DNA of 64,000 nt, taken from Mycobacterium sp. 852002-51163_SCH5372311. GTDB taxonomy: Bacteria; Actinomycetota; Actinomycetes; Mycobacteriales; Mycobacteriaceae. Numbering within the stretch: the first letter of the stretch is position 1; each line of letters begins with the position of its first letter. The position numbers were made by a program, and so were the translations under genes. The DNA lies in NCBI RefSeq assembly GCF_001667115.1, contig NZ_LZIJ01000183.1, positions 34,612 through 98,611 of the forward strand. Direction: 5' to 3'. The notes under the pieces were generated by a model, which worked only from the letters and a program-made list of their open reading frames with translations, was not told where the DNA came from and made no database searches. Positions 1 through 9,100 of the stretch are shown in pieces.

Positions 1-910
1 CTCCCAGCGTGGCGAATCCCGCGATTTTCTCGGCTATCTGGTCCGCCCTGCCGGTCAACGCCGCCGAGCTGGCGAACGGGATCAGGTCAGCAACGTGCGG
101 CTCGTCGCTTCGGTTGGCCTTGACCAGATGCCCCGCATGGATCGCGAGGTGCCGCTCATCGGGCGGGTAGGCTTCGATCGCCTCCCGCCAGCTTCGCCCG
201 CCCGGCAGCGCGTCGACCGCCGCGGCGCCGCCGCGCTCATACATGGCGTGATAGAGCACCACCGCACCGGGCGCCGCTGCGTCCAGGGCACGCGGCGACG
301 TCAAGTCCTCGCTTTCGTCGAGCACCGTGCCGAAGCAGAGCAACGCGCGCCAGTCGGAAACTTTCGCGGCATCGGGCTGTGGGACGGCGGCGGAGAAAAC
401 GCCGTCGCCGAGCTCGGCCGCGACAGCCAGTCCTTTCGGGCCGTCGGCGCCGATCAGTATCGGCACATCGATCGGTCGCTGGGCGCCGAATCCGGGCAGA
501 TGGAGCATACGGGTCTTGGCTCCGTCCCACTCGGCGGTTTCGCCGGCGAGAAGCGCCCGCAGGCAGCGCACGTACTCGGCGACCTTCCGCCATGGCATCG
601 CGCGCTGGCCCAGCGCCATTCGGCCGGTGAAGCCTGAGCCGATGGCCACGACGACCCGCCCAGGCGCCTCGTTAACCAGCTCGGCGATCGCTGCGGCGTT
701 GACCATCGGATGACGCAGGCTCGGAACCAGCACACCTGGCCCGAGGCCGATCCGCGACGTGCGCTCGGCGCATCGGTTCAGGATCATCCACACGTCCGGA
801 TACAGCGCCGGCGAGTCGTAAAGCCATGCACGCCGGTAGCCGAGGGATTCGGCCAACTCCACGTGGGCCGGGGTGTTCGACGAGGTTGCGAACGCGCATG
901 AGATGTCCAT
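1..910 (-). CDS. LLM-class F420-dependent oxidoreductase, 3' end cut off by the window
   Basis: The reading frame begins at the ATG complementary to 908-910 and stays open to the left edge, so the C-terminus lies outside the window. The visible 303 residues have the luciferase-like alpha/beta barrel pattern: an N-terminal ELAESLGYRRAWLYDSP segment, IGLGPGVLVPSLRHP near residues 54-68, VVVAIGSGFTGRMALGQ near 85-101 and PILIGADGPKGLAVAAELGD near 148-167. In mycobacteria this family usually uses cofactor F420 to reduce or oxidise small organic substrates, but the substrate cannot be read from the sequence. It lies 24 bp downstream of a tetR gene on the same strand and is probably cotranscribed with it. 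No strong ribosome binding site is visible before the ATG. Confidence 0.82.
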   Translation of the reverse strand, partial: MDISCAFATSSNTPAHVELAESLGYRRAWLYDSPALYPDVWMILNRCAERTSRIGLGPGVLVPSLRHPMVNAAAIAELVNEAPGRVVVAIGSGFTGRMALGQRAMPWRKVAEYVRCLRALLAGETAEWDGAKTRMLHLPGFGAQRPIDVPILIGADGPKGLAVAAELGDGVFSAAVPQPDAAKVSDWRALLCFGTVLDESEDLTSPRALDAAAPGAVVLYHAMYERGGAAAVDALPGGRSWREAIEAYPPDERHLAIHAGHLVKANRSDEPHVADLIPFASSAALTGRADQIAEKIAGFATLG

Positions 911-934
911 AATTCAGACCCTACGGGGGCGCGG

Positions 935-1513
935 TCAACGGTTCAGGTGGACGCTGATCACTGGGGCGACACGGGTTTTGAGCTCGTCGGCGGGCCGCGA
1001 CGCGATCGGTTCCACCTTGATGATGTAGCGCAGCAGGGCAATGCCCAATAGTTGAGCCATCGCCAGATCGACCCGTAATTCACCATCCGGATCTTGCACC
1101 GCCTCGGCGATCAGCGGATAGAGCTGCCCACTGATGAATTGCCGGACCAGGGCGGCGGACTCGTCATGGGTGGCGGCGCCGCGCAGGATGGCCAGCAGCG
1201 CGGCACGCGATTGAGGCTGCTCCCAGGCGTCGAAGAAAACCCCGCTCAGCCGCTCCGCGAGCGCGCTGCGGTCCCCGCCGGTGATCTGCGCGGCGATCTG
1301 CGCCGGATCGAAGGGCCACCCCATGGTGGCCCGAAACAACCCTGCCTTGTTGCCGAAATAGTGTCGGATCAGCGCCGGATCGACCCCCGCGGCGCCCGCG
1401 ATGTCGCGCACCGAAGTCTTGTCGTAGCCCGCTTCGGCGAACCGGTGTGCTGCGGTCTCCAACAGCAGTCGGCGGGTGTCGGCGTTTCCTGGCCGCCGTC
1501 CAGTCTTGGGCAT
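935..1513 (-). CDS. TetR/AcrR family transcriptional regulator
   Basis: This 192-residue protein has a typical TetR N-terminal helix-turn-helix (SVRDIAGAAGVDPALIRHYF, about residues 34-53) followed by NKAGLF, then a variable helical ligand domain resembling TetR_C_17-type repressors. It starts at an ATG and is divergent from the deazaflavin-dependent reductase gene at 1601, while the F420-type oxidoreductase follows it downstream on the same strand. That arrangement suggests it controls both flanking redox enzymes. The ligand is unknown. A repeated AGAATTCYACA motif in the 87-bp divergent gap could be its operator. Confidence 0.88.
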   Translation of the reverse strand: MPKTGRRPGNADTRRLLLETAAHRFAEAGYDKTSVRDIAGAAGVDPALIRHYFGNKAGLFRATMGWPFDPAQIAAQITGGDRSALAERLSGVFFDAWEQPQSRAALLAILRGAATHDESAALVRQFISGQLYPLIAEAVQDPDGELRVDLAMAQLLGIALLRYIIKVEPIASRPADELKTRVAPVISVHLNR

Positions 1514-1583
1514 AGTGCCAAGAATTCTACAGTCGTTGACTTCTGCCGGGTTTCAGGATTAGCGTCATAGTGAGAATTCCACA
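1511..1583. promoter_or_regulatory. Divergent control region with duplicated AGAATTCYACA motif
   Basis: Two near-identical sites, AGAATTCTACA at 1521-1531 and AGAATTCCACA at 1573-1583, lie 52 bp apart between the divergent tetR and reductase genes. Each contains the palindrome GAATTC. CATAGTG precedes each site, directly in one case and with a 3-nt gap in the other. The first site abuts the tetR start codon. Paired sites in a TetR divergon are typical of autoregulated operators, but binding is inferred. Confidence 0.4.
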
Positions 1584-1600
1584 AGTGAGGAGTTTTTCTC

Positions 1601-1999
1601 ATGCCGACGCCTCGATGGGTTGCCCACCTCAACAAGGTCGGGCTCAACCAGCTGACCAGATTCATCGCGCCATGGGCTCCGGGATGGGCGGTAATCGTCC
1701 ATCGCGGCCGCAAATCGGGCCGGACCTTCCGGACTCCGCTGTGGGCATTTCGCCGCGGCAACGGCTTCGTGATCGCACTGACCTACGGGCGCGGCGCGGA
1801 TTGGGTACGAAATGTGCTCGCCGCCGGAGGTTGCGAGATCGACGCCCGGGGCCAGCACTATCAAGTCGGCAATCCCATCGTCTACCGCGACGAAAAAGCC
1901 AGCGACATGCCGTTGTTGATCCGATTCATGCTGCGCTGGGTGATCAACGCGCCCGACTTTCTGCGGGTCGACGTGATACGCGAACGCTCGGCTGCCTGA
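1601..1999 (+). CDS. Deazaflavin (F420)-dependent nitroreductase-family protein (Ddn/DUF385-like)
   Basis: This 132-residue protein matches the small split-beta-barrel Ddn family: an N-terminal helix region, then HRGRKSGRTFRTPL near residues 34-47, the family signature that contacts the deazaflavin phosphate, then WVRNVLAAGGCEI near 71-83. Family members bind F420 and reduce quinones or nitro compounds at the membrane; the substrate here is unknown. The length is close to that of other single-domain members. The ATG at 1601 follows GTGAGGAG at 1585-1592, a good ribosome binding site. It is divergent from the tetR gene at 1513 and is the likely target of that repressor. Confidence 0.83.
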   Translation: MPTPRWVAHLNKVGLNQLTRFIAPWAPGWAVIVHRGRKSGRTFRTPLWAFRRGNGFVIALTYGRGADWVRNVLAAGGCEIDARGQHYQVGNPIVYRDEKASDMPLLIRFMLRWVINAPDFLRVDVIRERSAA

Positions 2000-2067
2000 T
2001 ACGCCGAAAGGCCCGCCGTATCCGCAGGATTTCGTAAAATTGCGTCATTCAGACGGAGGGCGGGCCG

Positions 2068-3135
2068 ATGGCAGGGTTCCCCACTGATCCCTCGTCCGTA
2101 ACCGCGGAATGGCTCAGCGAGGTGCTTTGCGCTGACGTGCGGAACTGTCGGCTCGAACAGATCGCGATCGGGGTCGGGCTACTCGGCCGCCTCTACCGTG
2201 CCCACCTCGACGGCGCTCCTGACGTCCCCCGGTCGGTGGTGGTGAAGGTGCCGCTCGCCCCCAGCGCAGTCCGGTCGTCCGTGTGCGAAGACCTCGAGTT
2301 CTACCTGCGTGAGGTGCGGTTCTATCAGGAGATCGGCCTGGCCAACCCGCTGCGGCCGGCGCGCGCCTACTTTTCGGGCTTCGACGAAACGACGCACGAC
2401 TTCCTGCTCGTGCTCGAAGATCTTGGCCGCCTCCGGGTCGCCGACCAGATCGTGGGGTGCAGCACTGCCGATGCCGAAACGGTGATCGATGCGATCGCCC
2501 GCCACCACCGCTGCTGGTGGGAAAGCCGGCGCTTCACGGCGTTGCCCTGGTTGAAGTCGTTCAATACGCCGCCGTTCCCGGCGGCCTTCGCCGAGAATTT
2601 CGAGGCCGCCTGGCCGCGCTTCCTCGACGGTGTGGGCGCGAACCTGTCGGCGGCCATGCGTAGCTTCGGCGAGCGATTTGCGGCCCTCATACCGTGGTTC
2701 TGGCAAGAGCTCGGCCGCCCACCACACACCTTCCTGCACGGTGACCTACGACTCGACCAGCTGTTCTTCGGGGTCGCTGCGGACGATCCATCGGTGACGG
2801 CGCTTGACTGGCAGGTCACCTCAAAGGGCCGGGCTGCCTACGACGTCGCGTATTTCGTGAGCCAGAGCCTTGCCACCGAGACGCGCCGAAGTTGTGAACG
2901 CCAGCTCGTCGAGCGGTACGCCGAAGAACTCGCCCAGCAGGGAATCGACTATCCCCTTCCGGAGCTATGGCGCGACTACCGGCTCACCACGGCCTGGTGT
3001 TTCGCCTACCCGGTGATTGCGGCCGGGCGGCTCGACCTGGCCAACGACCGCCAGTTGCAACTGCTTCGGACAATGTCCAACCGCGCGGGCATTGCGATCG
3101 AGGACCACGACGCCCTGTCGCTGAGGCCCGACTGA
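2068..3135 (+). CDS. Phosphotransferase-fold (APH/EcKinase-like) protein
   Basis: This 355-residue protein has the aminoglycoside phosphotransferase-type kinase fold. The catalytic loop HGDLRLDQLFFG starts at about residue 224, with the presumed catalytic Asp in HGD, and the metal-binding ALDWQV follows near 246. The N-lobe has VVVKVPLAP. The long spacing and C-terminal helices resemble the ecdysteroid-kinase-like/DUF1679 group common in mycobacteria, whose substrates are mostly unknown. An antibiotic-modifying role should not be assumed. GGAGG at 2056-2060 supports the ATG at 2068. Only two bases separate its stop from the start of the giant cyclase gene, so the two are probably translationally coupled. 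Confidence 0.78.
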   Translation: MAGFPTDPSSVTAEWLSEVLCADVRNCRLEQIAIGVGLLGRLYRAHLDGAPDVPRSVVVKVPLAPSAVRSSVCEDLEFYLREVRFYQEIGLANPLRPARAYFSGFDETTHDFLLVLEDLGRLRVADQIVGCSTADAETVIDAIARHHRCWWESRRFTALPWLKSFNTPPFPAAFAENFEAAWPRFLDGVGANLSAAMRSFGERFAALIPWFWQELGRPPHTFLHGDLRLDQLFFGVAADDPSVTALDWQVTSKGRAAYDVAYFVSQSLATETRRSCERQLVERYAEELAQQGIDYPLPELWRDYRLTTAWCFAYPVIAAGRLDLANDRQLQLLRTMSNRAGIAIEDHDALSLRPD

Positions 3136-3137
3136 CG

Positions 3138-6100
3138 ATGGCTGAACAACGCCGCGCCTGCGCGTCGTGCGGCACCGCGAACGAAGAGGACGCCCGCTTC
3201 TGCGAAGGCTGCGGCGGGTCACTCGGCCGGGTCTGCCAAACCTGCGGCGTAGAGGCCAGTGCTACCGCGCGTTTCTGCCGCGCGTGCGGCGCGCCGCTGC
3301 AGGAGCAGGTCCGCCCGGCCGTCCACACGCCCGCGGTGCGCAAGACCGTGACCGTGATGTTCGCCGACCTGGCCGGTTCGACCAGCTTCGAGGAGCAGGT
3401 CGACGCCGAGACGGCTCGCGAGGTCATCGCCGGCTACCACGACCTGCTGCGCTCGACCGCCGAGCGCCATCGGGCCGGTGTCACGAAGTACATCGGCGAC
3501 GGGTTCATGGCCGTGTGGGGCGTTCCCGCGATGGGCCCCGACGACGCCGATCACGCTGTCGAAGCCGCGGTCGAGCTGCAGGAGCGCTTCGTCGAGGTCG
3601 CCGCGGGCGTATCGCAGACGCACGGGGTTGAGCTAGCCCTGCGGGTGGCAGTGAACACCGGTGAGGTGGTGGTCGGCGCCGGTGACGCCGACCTGGTGGG
3701 CGACGCGCTGAACGTCGCGGCCCGGCTGGAGGCCGAATGCCCGCGCGGTCACGTCGTCGTCGGCGAGGAGACGTGGCGGTCGACGCGCGGCCGGCATCGC
3801 TACGACGCGCTGGGCCAGGTGCAGGTGAAGGGCCGGACCGCCCCCGTGTCGGTGTACCAGTGGCAGGGCCGCCAATCGGAGGCCGCTGACTCAGCGGTCT
3901 TCGTCGGCAGGGCCGACGAGCTGCGAAGGCTGCAGGTCGCGCTCGACGACACGGTCGCCGCACGGGCTGCGCGGTTGGTTACCGTCATCGGCGATCCCGG
4001 CGTCGGCAAGAGCCGGCTGGCGGCGGAGTTCGTCGAGCCCCGGCCAGGCATCCGCGTCGTTGCGGCCCGGTGCGACGCCGAGCAGACCGTCGCGCTGGCA
4101 CCGATCGTCGAGGTGCTACGCGCCCGCGACCTCGACGCCGACATTCCGGGCGACGTCCCCGAGCGGGATCGCATGCTGAGCGACCTCAACGGCCTGGCGG
4201 CCGGCGTCCCGGGCTCGGTGGAGGAGACCTTCTGGGCGCTGCGCCGGTACGTCGAGGTGCTGGCATCCGAGGAGCCGCTGGTCATCATCCTCGACGACCT
4301 GCACTGGGCCGATACCCTGCTCGTCGACTTCGTCGAGCACCTGGCGGAGTGGGTGAAGGAGGTGCCGCTCCTGGTCGTGGCCCTGGCCCGCCCCGAGCTC
4401 CGGGAGAACCGGCCAGATCTCGTCGAGTGGGTGTCGGAGACGTTTCACCTCGGCGGTCTTGGCCCGGATGCGACGGCCGAGCTGGCTGCGGGCGTCCTGG
4501 GCGGCTCCCGGCTGCCCGAAGAGCTGGCGAGCCGCCTCCCAGAGTCGACCGGAGGTAATCCGCTCTTCGTCCGGGAGCTGGTCGGGATGCTGGTCCACGA
4601 CGGGGTTTTGGTGGCGGAGCCGTCCGGCTGGCGGCTGACTATCGATGCCGACGCCATCGCCATCCCACCCACGATCCAAGCCCTGCTGGCGTCCCGGCTG
4701 GAGCGCCTGGACGCCGTGGACCGGCGCGTGCTCGAGGTCGCGTCGGTGGTCGGCACAGACTTCTCGCTGGCCGCAGTGTGCGCGCTGGAGAAACGGAATG
4801 CGCCCGATCTCAAGAGATCCCTGGACCGCCTGCGTCGTCTCGAACTCGCGCAGCCGACCGGCGTCTACATCGGCGACGAACCGGTCTGGCGGTTCCATCA
4901 CGTACTGATCCGCGACGTCGCCTACCGCCGGCTGTTGAAGTCGGACCGGGCGGAACTGCACGAGGGACTCGCCGAGTGGGTGGCAGCTGGTGGCGCGAAC
5001 GTTGCCTTCGACACCGACGAAATGATTGCCCGGCATCTGGACTCCGCTCACCGATACCGACGCGATCTGGGCATGCGCGACGAGCACACCGACGATCTCG
5101 CCGTCCGGTCGGCACGGTGCTACTTGGCATCGGCGCGCCGCGCGCTCGACCGTGACCAACTTGTCTCAGCGGGAACCCAGGCCGCCCGCGGTGCGGCGCT
5201 GGCCGCCGCCGACGAGGCGCTGGATGCCGAACTACTACTGGTCGGCTGCGAAGCCTTCCTCTCGGCCGGCGACGTCGCCGCGGGTGCCCCTCTCGTCGAC
5301 GACCTTGAGCGCCTCGCCGGTGAGGCGCTGGCGCCATGGGCGACCTGCTACCGGTGCCAGTTCGTCGTCTACACCGATCCGGATCGGTTGCTGGAGGCCG
5401 AAACCCGCCTGCAGGGCGCAATCGACGAGTTCACCCGACGAGGAGATGCGGCCGGGCTGGCCAAGGCGTACCGCGTGCGCGCGGGTGCGCGGGCCCGGCT
5501 CGGACGGATCGGCGACTGCGAGGTGGACCTTTTCGAGGCGCTGGTCGCGGCGCGTCAGGCTGGGGACCACCGGCAGATCACCGCCGCGCTTGGCGCGGCC
5601 CCTGCCGCAGCGCTGTGGGGACCCAGTCCGGTGCCGAAGGCCGGCGGGCGGTGCCTGGACGTGGTACGGATGCAGCGCATGACCACGGCAGCGCCCTCGC
5701 TCGAGGCGACCTCGTTGCGCTGCCTGGCGGTGCTCGAGCTGCTGCGCGGGCGCCCCGACAAGGCCCGCTCGATGCTCGCCGACGCCCGCGAGGTGGTCGC
5801 CGATCTCGGCCTTCGCCACGGGTTGATGGAGACCGAGCTGTTCGCCGGAATCATCGAGCTGATGGCCGCCGACCCGGTCGCGGCCGAACCGCACTTCCGG
5901 ACCGCCCTGGAGGGGCTGGACGCCTTGGGCGTCGGCGCCGACGCGGGCCAGGCCGCCGCCCTGCTGGCGCGGTCGGTGCTCGCGCAGGGACGCGTCGACG
6001 AAGCCGACCGCTACGCCACCGAAAGCGAGCACCTGGCCGGGCACAACTTGAAGACGGCCATCGCGTGGCGGGCGGTGCGCGCCGAGATCCTGGCGGCTCA

Positions 6101-9100
6101 GAGCCGGTACGACGAAGCCATTGTCATGGCTCGGGAGGGCGTCGCGGTCGCGGCTGACACCGATTTGGTGCTCGATCACGCCGAGGCCTGCCTCGCGCTC
6201 GGTCGGGTGCTTGCGGCCGCCGGTGATTCGCGGGGAGCGGAGGAGTCGCGACGCGACGCCCAGGCGCTGCATGCGGCGAAAGAAGTGGAGGGCGGGCGTG
6301 CGGTCGAACATGTCGTGCCGGTGACGGGCGCTACGCAATCACGCCTGGCCGTCGCCAACCGGGCCAGCAAGAGTGCCGAGGCCCTGCGACTGGCATTGCA
6401 GGCCCACGACGTCGACAGTGCCGTCGCGATCTTTCCAGATGGTTTTGTCTACGACGATCGACGGCGGTGGAGCGGTGACCCGATCCAGGACCGGGCTGAG
6501 ATGCGAGCAGGCCTTGAGCGCGTCTTGGAGACCTACGCAGATTTCGAGGTACGCACACTCGCAGTTCGAGGTGAGCGCTTGGCGCTGTCATGGACGCGCT
6601 GGTGGGATGACGCCGGGAACGAGACCATCGGTCTCCATGTGATCGAGGCCGACAATGACGGGCGGATGGCCTACCACGGCCGCTTCGACGACGACGACTT
6701 CATCGGCGCCTACCGCGAGTTGGAGCGCCGTTATTACGCGGGCGAAGGCGCACCGTTCACCGAGGCGGGGGCTGTCGTCGAATTCATGATTGCCTTGAAC
6801 GAAGCCGACTTCGACCGGTTGGTCAGCGAGTTCAGTACCCCTGAGATGCGCGCGGAAAATCGGTCCCAGGCCGTCTTCCCGGATCTTTCGATCGCGGAAT
6901 TTCGCGCCGGCGTCGAGGAGCTTGACTCGATGGTCGCCTCGGTGCGCACATGGCACTCGGCGATGTACTGGTTGTCGCCGACCTGCGGGGTAGCGCGCAC
7001 GCAGCGTGAGGCTGTCGGGTTGGACGGCGAACGCTACGCGTGGACGATGGTCATGGGCTTCGAGTTCCGTGACGGTCGCCTCGACTGGATGTGCCGATTC
7101 GACGCAGACGATGAAGAGCAGGCGTTCGCAGCCGTTGAGCAGCGGATCCGAGCGACGCCCAGCCGGCTAGCGGTCAGCAACCGCGCCAGCCAGGCTCAGG
7201 AACGCCTTTACAATGCGATGCGCGCGGGCAACACAACCGGCGCGGTCGAGCACTACACGGCGGGATTCACCTACGATGATCGGCGCCGACTCAGCGGCGA
7301 CCCGATTGACGATCCTGCGACGCTGCTCGAGACTGCTGAACGAATCCTCGCTCAATACACGCGATTCGAGATGCGCACTCTGGCCGTGCGCGGTGAACAC
7401 TTGCAGCTGTCCTGGACCCGTTGGTCCGATGACTCGGGGAATGAAACAACTCAACTCGCTGTGATCGAGGTCGGCGATGACGGGCGAATCACCTACGAGG
7501 CACGCTTCGACGTCGACGACTTCGAGGGCGCGTACCGGGAGCTGGAGCGCCGTTATTACGCCGGCGAAGGTGCAGCGTACGCCGAGGGGGGTGCCGTCAC
7601 GGCAAACAGCATGATCGCCTTCAATCAGGGCGACTACGACCGGTCGTTCGGCGAATTCATGGCACCTGGGTTGCGCATCGAGAACCGGTCACGCTCGCCT
7701 TTCCCGGAACGTTCTGCCAGCGACCTGCGCGCCACCTCCGGGCAGCTGAACGACATGGTCGCCGCGTTGCGGATGTGGCTCTCAGCCGTGTGCTGGCTGT
7801 CGACGACCTGGCTGGTTGCCCGACTGGACCGCGAGGCCGTCGGATCCGACGGTGAGCCGTACGCATGGACGCGCCTGATGGTAAGTGAAGTCTGCGACGG
7901 TCGAATCGCGTCGATGTGCGAGTTCGAAGCCGACGACGAGGAGGCGGCCTTCGCTCTTGCCGAGGAGCGGATGCGAGCCAGCCCCAGCAGGCTCGCGGTC
8001 AGCAACCGCGCCACCCTGGCGGTAGCCGGCCTCGTCGACGCGATACGGGCACGAAACGCCACCGCCGCCGTCGAGTCCTACGCCGAACGGTTCGCATTTG
8101 ATGATCGACGCCGACTCAGCGGCGAACCGATCGACGGTCGTGCGACGCTGCTCGCCGCAATTGAACAAATCCTCGATCATTATTCGGAGTTCGAGGTGCG
8201 CACGCTGGCCGTGCGCGGTGAACGGCTGCAGCTGTCCTGGGCCCGCTGGTCCGATGAAGCCGGCAACGAAACGACGCCCCTGCACCTGGTCGAGATCGAC
8301 GATTCCGGGCGGATCACATATGACGCACGCTTCGACGAGGACGACTTCGAGGGCGCTTACCGAGAGCTGGAACGCCGCTACTACGCCGGTGAGGGTGCGC
8401 CGTATGCCGAGTCGGGCGCCATCGCGGTTGATTTCATGACCTCCTTCAACCGAGCGGACTTCGACCGGGTATTCGGCGAGCTCACTGCCCTCGACATGCG
8501 CCTGGAAAACCGGGCCACCCACTCCGTCTTCCCGGACCGGTCGGCAGCGGAATTCCGCGCCAGCGTCGAGAAGCTGAACTCGATGGTTGCCTCGGTCAGG
8601 ACATGGCACGCGGCAGTGCGCTGGCTGTCGCCGACCTGCGCGGTGATTCGCCAGCAGCGCGAGGCTGTCGGACTAAACGGCGAACCGTACACGTGGACTT
8701 GGTTGTATGTATATGAGTTCGGCGATGGGCACCTCAGATTCCTGTGCGAGTTTGACCCGGATGACGAGGAAGCCGCGTTCGCCCTTGCCGAGGAGCGTAT
8801 GCGGTCCAGACCCAGCCGGCTGGCGGTCGGCAACTGGGCCACCCAGACAGTGCACGGCATTTACGCGGCCATGCGGGCACACGATGCCGCGGCCGCCGCC
8901 GAGTTTTACGCGGACGTATTCATCTTCGATGATCAGCGCCGACTCAGCAGGGGCGTCCCGATCGACGACCGTGAAGGGTTGCTCGCCGCTGGTGAACGAG
9001 TCTTCGCTCAATACACGCAATTCGAAGTAAGCATTCTGGCTGTGCGCGGTGAGCGCGTGCAGCTGTGCCGGGGGCGCTGGTTCGATGCGGCCGGGAATGA

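Noticed and set aside
2010..2066. Complementary GGCCCGCC and GGCGGGCC before the kinase gene, as a possible riboswitch-like hairpin
   Set aside because: Only 8 bp of GC-rich pairing over a 41-nt loop; expected often in this base composition, and no known riboswitch pattern is present.
2967..3137. In-frame N-terminal extension of the giant cyclase
   Set aside because: It would overlap the kinase gene by 169 bases, and the zinc ribbon starts right after ATG 3138, which has the normal spacing to the upstream stop.
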